From a bacterium Scap17 (GTDB lineage Bacteria > Pseudomonadota > Gammaproteobacteria > Pseudomonadales > Halomonadaceae), in assembly GCA_013376735.1 (NCBI GenBank), contig VINJ01000001.1, forward strand, positions 1 through 64,000: a DNA stretch of 64,000 nucleotides, written 5' to 3'. The position numbers and the translations under genes were made by a program. Position 1 is the stretch's first letter. The number at the start of each line of letters is the position of its first letter. Positions 57,155-64,000 of this stretch are shown one piece after another. The notes under the pieces were generated by a model that had not been told where the DNA came from, ran no database searches, and saw only the letters and a program-made list of their open reading frames with translations.

Positions 57155-58546
57155 TTACTCGTCGCTTGTGGACACGGTGGCCTTGAGCGCCGCGCTGCGT
57201 CCCAGCACGTTCATGCCCTTGAGCAGATTGAGCGCCTCACCCAGCTGATAGTCACTTTCTGCCACTACCGGGCTGTCGGGTGCCTTGCTGCCGGAGGACT
57301 CGCTGGCGGCGTTGGCATTGTCGAGGCGCCCCTCGAGGTCAGCCTCACGCACGCTGAAGTCACGGCGCGTGTCGCGCTCGAGACGGCCGCGCACGACCTC
57401 GACATCCGGGCGGATGCCCTCTGCCTGGATCGAGCGACCGCTGGGCGTGAAGTAGAGCGCAGTGGTCAGCTTGAGCCCATCGCCATTGCCCAGCGGCATC
57501 ACCGTCTGGACCGAGCCCTTGCCGAAGCTGTCGGTGCCCATGATGATGGCGCGGTGTTGGTCCTGCAGTGCGCCGGACACGATTTCCGCGGCCGAGGCCG
57601 TGCCGCCATTGATCAGTACCACCAGCGGGGTGTCGCCCGCTGGGGTATCGGGCTTGGCCGAGAAGGACAGTTCGCTGTCGGGCAGGCGGCCTTCGGTATA
57701 GACGATGCGGCCGCTGGACAGGAACAGGTCACTGATCTCGACCGCCGCGGAGAGTAGCCCACCGGGGTTGTTGCGCAGATCCAGCACCAGCCCCTTGAGC
57801 GGCTCACCATCGTTGTCTTCCTGCAGTCTGGCCAGCGCCGTGTGGGCCTCGTCACCGGTCGCGCTCTGGAACTGGCTGATGCGCAGATAGCCATAGCCCG
57901 GATCCAACAGGCGCTGACTGACGCTGCTGCTCTTGATGATGGCGCGTTCCAGCACCACTTCGCGCGGCATGTCGGCGCCCTCGGACAGAATCAGCAGCCG
58001 AATGCGAGAGCCTGCCTCACCGCGCATCAACTTGACCGACTCCGACATCGACAGGCCATCCAGCGGCGCATTGTCGATCTTGAGGATGACGTCTCGCGGC
58101 TGCAGGCCCGCGCGCGCCGCCGGGGTGTCATCGATGGGGGCGATGACGGTCAGCTGGCCATCGTCGCCGGTGCCGACCTCGATACCGATGCCGCCAAACT
58201 CGCCGTCGGTATTCTCGCGCAGGTCCTGCCAGTCTTCCTGATCCAGATAGGCGGAGTGCGGGTCCAGCCCTTCGAGCATGCCGCGCATGGCATTCTTGAG
58301 CAGCGTGCGGTCATCGACCTGATCGACGTAGGTGCGCTTGATGCGCTCGAAGACCTCGGCGAAGGTGCGCAGCTCATCCAGCGGCAGGTCCGTGCCCTGA
58401 CGGGCATCCTGAGCGCTGTCGTAGGGAGTGACATCTTCTGCACTGGCCGGCAGTCCGCCACCCAGCAGGGCAAGGCTCAGCGGCACGCTGACCGCCAGCT
58501 GACGCAGGCGGCGCGGGGCAGGACGGAACGGCGACATTGCAGACAT
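57155..58546 (-). CDS. ctpA: CtpA, carboxyl-terminal processing protease (S41)
   Basis: A periplasmic serine protease of 463 residues. The signal peptide ends near GLPASA. A PDZ domain (about 110-195, GGIGIEVGTGDDG) precedes the S41 domain with LDLRNNPGGLL. The catalytic Ser318 is in NGGTASAAEI and Lys343 in SFGKGSVQ. AAGGA lies five bases before the ATG at 58546, so the longer frame to 58651 is rejected. It is encoded after gpmI-envC; CtpA proteins often act on cell-wall hydrolases, which fits envC as neighbour. Confidence 0.94.
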   Translation of the reverse strand: MSAMSPFRPAPRRLRQLAVSVPLSLALLGGGLPASAEDVTPYDSAQDARQGTDLPLDELRTFAEVFERIKRTYVDQVDDRTLLKNAMRGMLEGLDPHSAYLDQEDWQDLRENTDGEFGGIGIEVGTGDDGQLTVIAPIDDTPAARAGLQPRDVILKIDNAPLDGLSMSESVKLMRGEAGSRIRLLILSEGADMPREVVLERAIIKSSSVSQRLLDPGYGYLRISQFQSATGDEAHTALARLQEDNDGEPLKGLVLDLRNNPGGLLSAAVEISDLFLSSGRIVYTEGRLPDSELSFSAKPDTPAGDTPLVVLINGGTASAAEIVSGALQDQHRAIIMGTDSFGKGSVQTVMPLGNGDGLKLTTALYFTPSGRSIQAEGIRPDVEVVRGRLERDTRRDFSVREADLEGRLDNANAASESSGSKAPDSPVVAESDYQLGEALNLLKGMNVLGRSAALKATVSTSDE

Positions 58547-58787
58547 GCGATTTCCTTCTCGACGGATACTGACACGACAGGTACGGACTCGACTGGTACC
58601 GAAATGCGCTGAGCGCCGGGGCCGGATGTCGAGGCATGGCATGGGGAACACCGCCCAGCATGCTCGCAGTCACAGGCTACTGCGAGCATATCCCGCGCGA
58701 GTGCCTGGCGACTAGCCCGCTGGCTAGCGGTGGCGTTCAGCGCTGACTGACAATCAGGCGATGCGCGAGGTGCCGCTGCCAGGCACT

Positions 58788-60089
58788 TCAGCGGCGCGCG
58801 AGCCAGCGACTCGGGTCTGTCGGCTGACCGCTGCGGCGCACTTCGAAATAGAGCGCCGGGCCATCGCGCCCGCCGCTGCTGCCGACGCTGCCCAGTTGCT
58901 GGCCACGTGACAGGCTATCACCCGGGCCCACGCTGAAGCTTGCCAGGTGGGCGTAGAGCGTCAGCACGTTGTCGCCATGATCGAGTATCAGCAGGTTGCC
59001 ATAGCCGCGCATCCAGTCCGCGAAGACCACGCGACCGGCGTGCGGCGCCGTGACGGCGGTGCCCTGCGTCGCGCGAATCAGCACGCCATCACGGTTGACG
59101 CCCTCGCCACGCCCATAGGCGGAGATCACCTTGCCTGGCGCCGGCCAGTCCATCTTGCCCATTGCACGCGTGATGCGGGTCTTGGGCGGCGGTGCGCTCT
59201 TGATCGACTTGAGGCGCTTCTCAAGGGTTTGGATCAGCTGATTGGCATGCGCGCGGTCCTGGTCCAGTTCGGCGATCTTCGCCTCATGGCTGGCATAGCG
59301 CGCATCCAGCTTGCGCAGCAGGGCGGCGCGTTCATTCTGTTGCGCGATCAGCTGACTGGCCTGCCGCTTGAGTCCTGCCTGTACGTCATCCAGGCGCGTC
59401 TGGCGGGCCAGCAGCTGCGCGCGGGTGTCGGCCAGTGACTGGTTCAGCTCGGCCAGGCGCTCCAGCGCCGCACTCCGTGATTCGCTCAGGTGGTTCAGAT
59501 AGACCTGCAGGCGCTCAAGGCGTGCGGGGTCATCCTGGTTGAGCAGCAATTTCAGCTCAGGCTGACGACCGAGGCGATAGAGGGCGGCCATCTCTTCGGC
59601 GACCGCCGCCTTCTGGGCCGTCTGCTGCTGACTGAGGGCTTCACGCTTGCGCGTCAGCGCCACCAGCTGCTGCTGGATGTCATCGCGCTCATCCTCGAGC
59701 TTGCCGGTCTGCTGGCGCGTGGCGTTGAGCTGGCGCTCGATCTTCTCCAGCCCGTTGCGGGTGTCACTGCGCCGCGCTGCCGTGGCCTTGAGCTCGCCCT
59801 GCATCGCCTGGATCTCGCGCTTGAGGCGCTTGAGGTCCGCCTCGGAGGCCTGCTTCTTCTGGGTCAGGGTGGCGGTGTCGTCAGCGGCCAGCGCAGTGGC
59901 GGACGTTACGGGGGCGAGTGCCAGCGGGGCGAGACTCAGCAGCCAGGCAGACAGCACAACGCCGGAGACTCGGCTCCGGCGCTTTGAGATTCGGGGGCGG
60001 TCGCCCTGCCCGAGCGATTTGCTCGGGCAGGGCGAGAGGCATGACGCACCGAAGGGCGCGCCATGCAGCCTGCTATCAGGCCTCGGCAT
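58788..60089 (-). CDS. envC: EnvC-like murein hydrolase activator
   Basis: EnvC activates amidases at the division septum. The C-terminal LytM (M23) domain (about 320-433) has [44 protein letters not shown] and LYFEVRRSG. It begins the motif with N where active enzymes have the zinc His, so it is degenerate, as in EnvC. Residues about 70-300 form long coiled coils. The start is uncertain: a signal peptide is clear ([20 protein letters not shown]), but the ATG at 60089 lies before the gpmI stop and puts a long leader and two hairpins within the gene. A GTG at 59957 would drop them but loses the basic n-region. Confidence 0.85.
   Translation of the reverse strand: MPRPDSRLHGAPFGASCLSPCPSKSLGQGDRPRISKRRSRVSGVVLSAWLLSLAPLALAPVTSATALAADDTATLTQKKQASEADLKRLKREIQAMQGELKATAARRSDTRNGLEKIERQLNATRQQTGKLEDERDDIQQQLVALTRKREALSQQQTAQKAAVAEEMAALYRLGRQPELKLLLNQDDPARLERLQVYLNHLSESRSAALERLAELNQSLADTRAQLLARQTRLDDVQAGLKRQASQLIAQQNERAALLRKLDARYASHEAKIAELDQDRAHANQLIQTLEKRLKSIKSAPPPKTRITRAMGKMDWPAPGKVISAYGRGEGVNRDGVLIRATQGTAVTAPHAGRVVFADWMRGYGNLLILDHGDNVLTLYAHLASFSVGPGDSLSRGQQLGSVGSSGGRDGPALYFEVRRSGQPTDPSRWLARR
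60002..60034 (-). terminator. Hairpin after gpmI
   Basis: CGCCCTGCCCGAGC and GCTCGGGCAGGGCG pair perfectly around GATTT, 42 bases after the gpmI stop. There is no T tract. A smaller stem (GCCGGAG/CTCCGGC, 59961-59980) follows. Both fall in the doubtful N-terminal part of envC. Confidence 0.5.
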
Positions 60090-61638
60090 AATCGACCAGC
60101 ACCTTGCCATCCATCTCTTCCGGCACCGACTGACCCATCATGGTCAGCAGGGTCGGGGCGAGATCGCACAGACGCCCGTCGGCGGCCAGCTTGGCATCGC
60201 GCTGCGTCACGTAGATCAGCGGCACCTCGAAAGTGGTGTGCGCGGTCTGCGGGTTGCCGGTTTCCGGGTGCACCATCTGCTCGGCGTTGCCGTGGTCGGC
60301 GGTGATCAGGCATTCGCCCCCGACCTTCTCCAGCGCCTCGACCACGCGCGCCACGCACTTGTCGAGGAACTCGACGGCCTGGACGGCAGCGTCGAACTTG
60401 CCGGTGTGGCCGACCATGTCGCCGTTGGCGTAGTTGCAGACGATGAGGTCGTAGCTGCCGGACTCGATGGCTTCCACCAGCTTGTCAGTGACTTCGCCGG
60501 CGCTCATTTCCGGCTTCTCGTCGTAGGTCTTCACGTCCTGCGGGGACGGCACGAGGATGCGCGTCTCGCCGGGATATTCCTCTTCGCGGCCACCGGAGAA
60601 GAAGAAGGTGACGTGCGCATACTTCTCGGTCTCGGCGATGCGCAGCTGGGTCAGGCCACGGTCGGACACGACCTCCCCCAGGGTATTGTGCAGCTCGGTC
60701 GGCGGGAAGGCTGCCGGCGCCGGGATGTCGGCGGCGTACTGGGTCATCATCACCAGGCCGTCGTGGGCCAGCTTGGGCGGCGTGCGCTCGAAGCCTGCGA
60801 AGTCCGGCTCGACGAAGGCGCGGGTCAGCTCGCGGGCACGGTCGGCGCGGAAGTTCATGAAGATGGCCGCATCGCCTTCCTGCATGGCGACGGAATCGCC
60901 GATACGGGTGGCGGTCACGAATTCATCGGTCTCGTCGCGCTCGTAGGCGGCAGCCAGACCGGCGACCCCGGTGGCGGCTTCATGCTCGGCTTCGCCGTTG
61001 GCGATCAGGCGGTAGGCCTGCTCGACGCGGTCCCAGCGGTTGTCGCGGTCCAGTGCGAAGTAGCGACCGACCAGCGTGGCGACACGGCCGTCTTCCAGGC
61101 CCAGACCCGCGAGGTGTTCATCGGCACGCACGATGGAGGCCTCGGCGCTCTTGGGCGCGGTGTCACGGCCATCGGTGATGGCGTGGATATAGATGCGCGT
61201 GGCGCCCCGCTCGGCGGCCAGGTCGGCCATGGCCAGGGTGTGGTCTTCGTGGGAGTGGACGCCACCCGGTGACAGCAGGCCGATCAGGTGCACGGCACGC
61301 CCGGCCTTGACGGCGGCATCGATGGGCGCGGTCAGGACGTCATTGTCCTTGAGGGCATTCTCACGCACCGCCTTGGTGATGCGCGTGAAGTCCTGATAGA
61401 CGATGCGTCCGGCACCGAGGTTCATGTGGCCGACTTCGGAGTTGCCCATCTGGCCGTCCGGCAGGCCGACGAAGCCACCATCGGTGTGAATCAGTTCGCT
61501 GGGATATTCACGACGCAGGCGGTCCATCACCGGCGTGTCGGCAGCGAGGATGGCGTTGTCCTTCTCCTCTTCGCTGTGACCGTAGCCGTCCAGAATGATT
61601 AGGGCGACGGGACGCGGACCTTGTGCTTGAGCTGCCAT
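60076..61638 (-). CDS. gpmI: GpmI, 2,3-bisphosphoglycerate-independent phosphoglycerate mutase
   Basis: A glycolytic enzyme interconverting 3- and 2-phosphoglycerate with a phosphoserine intermediate. The 520-residue protein has [10 protein letters not shown] at the N-terminus (metal Asp), the nucleophile Ser in [14 protein letters not shown], and the C-terminal metal site [17 protein letters not shown] and [11 protein letters not shown]. It starts the gpmI-envC-ctpA series, which matches the gpmM-envC order of E. coli. Confidence 0.97.
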   Translation of the reverse strand: MAAQAQGPRPVALIILDGYGHSEEEKDNAILAADTPVMDRLRREYPSELIHTDGGFVGLPDGQMGNSEVGHMNLGAGRIVYQDFTRITKAVRENALKDNDVLTAPIDAAVKAGRAVHLIGLLSPGGVHSHEDHTLAMADLAAERGATRIYIHAITDGRDTAPKSAEASIVRADEHLAGLGLEDGRVATLVGRYFALDRDNRWDRVEQAYRLIANGEAEHEAATGVAGLAAAYERDETDEFVTATRIGDSVAMQEGDAAIFMNFRADRARELTRAFVEPDFAGFERTPPKLAHDGLVMMTQYAADIPAPAAFPPTELHNTLGEVVSDRGLTQLRIAETEKYAHVTFFFSGGREEEYPGETRILVPSPQDVKTYDEKPEMSAGEVTDKLVEAIESGSYDLIVCNYANGDMVGHTGKFDAAVQAVEFLDKCVARVVEALEKVGGECLITADHGNAEQMVHPETGNPQTAHTTFEVPLIYVTQRDAKLAADGRLCDLAPTLLTMMGQSVPEEMDGKVLVDYAEA

Positions 61639-62075
61639 GACTTCCTCGCTGTGATGACGAATGATCTGGGGTGAGCAGGGGCCGGGATACCAGGATGATG
61701 CTCGGCGGGTGACACATCATGCAGCTGTCATGTCCTGTGGCCATGCTGTGGCGCATCCGCGAGGCGGAGACGACATGACATGTAGTGATAAAACTACCTG
61801 CTCGTTCTGCCCTCTATTAGAGGGGTGGTAAGGTGCCGAGTGCAAGTGTCGCAAGTGTATCGCCGGGATTGGGTCGCGCTATCGGTGGATCGCTCCGGCC
61901 TGACTGAGCTGACAGCAGCCGGCGCATCGCCCGGCTACGCCTTTTTGATGCCATGCAGCGGCATTCATGCTTGGGCCTGTCATGTATAATGCTGGCTCCG
62001 TTACCTCAGGTAGCGGTCTATTTCCTTTGCCGCGTACGCGTCGGCATGCACGTCACAGCGGAGTTAGCCCGTCTC
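61639..62075. other. Divergent intergenic region, gpmI / rhodanese
   Basis: About 437 bases that must hold two promoters. A perfect TATAAT lies at 61985-61990 on the plus strand, 86 bases before the rhodanese start, without a strong -35. Frames starting at 61953 or 61967 run across it but are not conserved-looking. Confidence 0.4.
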
Positions 62076-62495
62076 ATGATCGAACAGCTGCTTCAGTTCG
62101 CGCAGAATCATCCCTTGCTGGTCGGCGCCTTCATTGCCCTGCTGGTCGCCCTCATCGTCATGGAAACCATGCGTGGCAACCACGGTGTCAGCGTCAGCGA
62201 GGCCACGCGACTGGTCAATCGCGAAGAGGGTGTCTTCATCGACATCCGCGACAGCAAGGAATTCAAGGCCGGTCATATCGCCGGTGCCGTCAATGTTCCC
62301 AGCAGTCAGCTGTCCAGCGAGACCACTCCGCTGGCCAAGTACAAGGAACGCCCGGTGATCATCGTCTGCAAGCACGGCCAGACGGCGGGACCGCTGGTGG
62401 CTCGCCTCGAGAAGGATGGCTTCAAGCAGGCCGTCAAGCTCAAGGGCGGCATGGGCCAGTGGGAAGCCGACAGCCTGCCGGTCGTGACTCGCTGA
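62076..62495 (+). CDS. Membrane-anchored rhodanese-like protein (YibN)
   Basis: A 139-residue protein with an N-terminal membrane helix (LVGAFIALLVALIVMETM) and one rhodanese domain: VFIDIRDSKEFKAGHIAGAVNVP and the active-site loop VCKHGQTAG with the persulfide-forming Cys. The same pattern occurs in YibN of E. coli, which lies near secB and opposite gpmI, as here. The start is uncertain: ATG at 62076 fits the family, while 62046 adds ten residues. The grxC gene found between yibN and secB in E. coli is absent. Confidence 0.87.
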   Translation: MIEQLLQFAQNHPLLVGAFIALLVALIVMETMRGNHGVSVSEATRLVNREEGVFIDIRDSKEFKAGHIAGAVNVPSSQLSSETTPLAKYKERPVIIVCKHGQTAGPLVARLEKDGFKQAVKLKGGMGQWEADSLPVVTR

Positions 62496-62621
62496 GTCGC
62501 AGGCTCGCTCGCCGAGTGTCTGCCAGCTGTCATTGCCTCCGCTGGCTGGGCAAGTTTGCGGGCCTGCTGGAAGCCGGCTCGCAACCAGGAATAAATCTCC
62601 GAACCCTCAAGGATATGTCTC

Positions 62622-63125
62622 ATGGCTGAAGAACAGAACGCACAGGCTGCAGCAGGTGCAGAACAGGCTCAGGAACAGCTCCAGTTTGCCCTGCAGCGCA
62701 TCTACGTGAAGGACGTGTCCTTCGAAGCCCCGAATTCTCCGGCGGTCTTCTCCCAGCCGTTCCAGCCGAAGGTCGCGCTGGAGCTGGACACCGAGCATCA
62801 GCAGGTCGGTGAAGAGCTGTTTGAAGTCGCCATCAAGGTCACCGCTCAGGTCACCAACGGCGAAGACAAGACCACTGCCTTCCTGGCGGAAGTCGAGCAG
62901 GCTGGTTTGTTCCGTATCGCTGGCCTGTCTGCCGAGCAGCTGGACCACACCCTGGGCGCCTTCTGCCCGAACGTGCTGTTCCCGTATGCCCGCGAAGCCA
63001 TCGACAACCTGGTCAACCGCGGTAGCTTCCCTCCGCTGATGCTGGCGCCGGTCAACTTCGAGGCCATGTACGCGCAGCGCAAGCAGCGTGAAGCCCAGGG
63101 CGCCGCCGAGGCGACCGCTCACTGA
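62622..63125 (+). CDS. secB: SecB, protein-export chaperone
   Basis: SecB keeps preproteins unfolded and passes them to SecA. The 167-residue protein has FALQRIYVKDVSFEAPNSP, the substrate-binding groove strands, and GAFCPNVLFPYAREAIDNLV and PPLMLAPVNFEAMY, all standard. The first 20 residues are a Glu/Gln/Ala-rich extension. It follows the rhodanese gene by 126 bases and is followed by a terminator-like hairpin. Confidence 0.97.
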   Translation: MAEEQNAQAAAGAEQAQEQLQFALQRIYVKDVSFEAPNSPAVFSQPFQPKVALELDTEHQQVGEELFEVAIKVTAQVTNGEDKTTAFLAEVEQAGLFRIAGLSAEQLDHTLGAFCPNVLFPYAREAIDNLVNRGSFPPLMLAPVNFEAMYAQRKQREAQGAAEATAH

Positions 63126-63165
63126 TCCGTGAGCCGGCCTTGATTGGCCACATGACAGGTACGAC

Positions 63166-63194
63166 CAGCGACGGGCCCCAGTGGCCCGTCGCTG
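63166..63194 (+). terminator. Terminator-like hairpin after secB
   Basis: CAGCGACGGGCC pairs perfectly with GGCCCGTCGCTG around CCAGT, 40 bases after the secB stop; the T tract is short. Confidence 0.65.
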
Positions 63195-63290
63195 CGTTTC
63201 TGGGCGACAATGGCCGCCGCCTTGCCTGCGATGCTGCATCGACTCATCGCGGCCCACTTTCACTGCTTCTTAGTCCGCGAGACCCCGTCC

Positions 63291-64000
63291 ATGGCCATTC
63301 GTCTGCACTGCCCCGATCTTGATCTCAATGTCAGCGCCGGGGTGTCCTTCGCGCTCCCCGAGGGGCCTGCACGCCACCTCGGGCTGGTGCTGCGCGCCAA
63401 GGTCGGCAGTGAGGCGCAGCTGTTCGATGGCCGTGGGCAGGAGGTGCGCGTGGTGCTGGAGGAGGTGACCCGCAAGGGCGTCAGCGTGCAGGTGATCGAG
63501 GCGGTGCCCAATGATCGCGAGGCACCGCTGGCGGTGCATCTGGGACAGGCGATCTCCAAGGGCGATCGCATGGATTACGCCATCCAGAAGGCCTGTGAGA
63601 TGGGCGTAGCTGCCATCACGCCACTCTATACCGCGCGTGGCGACGTCAAGCTCAAGGGCGAGCGCGCCGACAAGAAGCTGGCGCACTGGCAGGGCGTGGC
63701 GGCCAGCGCCTGCGAACAGTGCGGAAGAAGTGTCGTGCCGGTCGTGCATGCCCCGGTGGCGATGACGCAGTGGCTGGCCGAGCGTGATGAGCCGCTGCGC
63801 CTGATTCTGCAGCCGGGCGGTGCCGAGGCGCTGAACGTGGCCGAGGCCGAGGGCGGCGTGGCCCGCGCCAGCCTGCTGATCGGACCGGAAGGCGGCTTCA
63901 CGCAGGAGGAGGTGGCAGAAGCGGCCGCCGCCGGTTGTGAGGTGCTTGGCCTGGGGCCGCGTACCCTGCGCACCGAGACGGCACCGGTGGTGGCACTGAC
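63291..64000 (+). CDS. rsmE: RsmE, 16S rRNA m3U1498 methyltransferase (3' partial)
   Basis: RsmE methylates U1498 of 16S rRNA. The frame is open from the ATG at 63291 to the window edge (236 codons). MAIRLHCPDLDL is followed by the PUA-like domain (HLGLVLRAKVGSEAQLFDG), then the SPOUT domain with KGDRMDYAIQKACEMGV, ITPLYTARGDVKLKG and the SAM-binding knot LIGPEGGFTQEE and LGPRTLRTETAPVVAL. About 10 residues are missing at the end by comparison with family length. No strong ribosome site is seen before the ATG. Confidence 0.95.
   Translation, partial: MAIRLHCPDLDLNVSAGVSFALPEGPARHLGLVLRAKVGSEAQLFDGRGQEVRVVLEEVTRKGVSVQVIEAVPNDREAPLAVHLGQAISKGDRMDYAIQKACEMGVAAITPLYTARGDVKLKGERADKKLAHWQGVAASACEQCGRSVVPVVHAPVAMTQWLAERDEPLRLILQPGGAEALNVAEAEGGVARASLLIGPEGGFTQEEVAEAAAAGCEVLGLGPRTLRTETAPVVAL

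Overview
This is a chromosomal segment of a gammaproteobacterium, most likely a member of the Halomonadaceae such as Cobetia or Halomonas. I infer this from the high GC content, the gene orders around the replication origin and the protein sequences; it was not tested against a database. The window holds the replication origin and mostly conserved housekeeping genes. The accessory part is at the left edge (IS element and curli genes).

Layout. 1-1589: right part of an IS3-family insertion sequence, followed by a hexanucleotide repeat. 1.8-6.4 kb (minus strand): a curli amyloid locus with a curlin subunit (CsgB-like), csgG, csgF, csgE and two adjacent csgD-type LuxR regulators. 6.9-11.4 kb: rdgB-hemW, an OmpA-family lipoprotein, and rlmJ with an unusually long basic tail. 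11.5-19.3 kb (minus): an mdlAB-type heterodimeric ABC exporter, mnmE, yidC, rnpA, rpmH. 19.3-20.15 kb: oriC with a cluster of DnaA boxes. 20.2-26.6 kb: dnaA-dnaN-recF-gyrB, with two parS-type ParB sites at recF. 26.7-32.5 kb (minus): an alpha/beta hydrolase, luxS, gmhB, glyQS.

32.6-42.6 kb: a lipopolysaccharide inner-core locus (hldD, waaF, an unknown gene, two glycosyltransferases, kdkA, a family-9 heptosyltransferase, hldE, waaA). With gmhB nearby it covers most of ADP-heptose synthesis plus transfer of heptose and Kdo. 42.8-46.4 kb: a nucleoside uptake module made of a DeoR-type regulator, a CNT/NupC-type permease and a Tsx-like outer-membrane channel, with operator-like and CRP-like sites. 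46.5-49.6 kb: a secreted protein of unknown function, rpiA, ilvA. 50.0 kb: a 31-residue membrane peptide gene behind a good promoter. 50.4-56.9 kb: 5-formyl-THF cyclo-ligase, 6S RNA and zapA on the minus strand, divergent from ygfB-pepP-ubiH-ubiI-like on the plus strand. 57.1-61.6 kb (minus): gpmI-envC-ctpA. 62.1-64.0 kb: a membrane rhodanese, secB and the 5' part of rsmE, cut by the window edge.

The points most worth following up are: the tandem csgD genes and the lone curlin beside an IS; the 250-residue basic extension of RlmJ; parS sites inside recF; the nearly overlapping start codons of kdkA and the divergent heptosyltransferase; an uncharacterised ParB-fold-like protein in the LPS locus; the repeated TGAC-N6-GTCA motif flanking the DeoR-type gene; and the small membrane peptide. 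No tRNA, rRNA operon, prophage or CRISPR array was seen.
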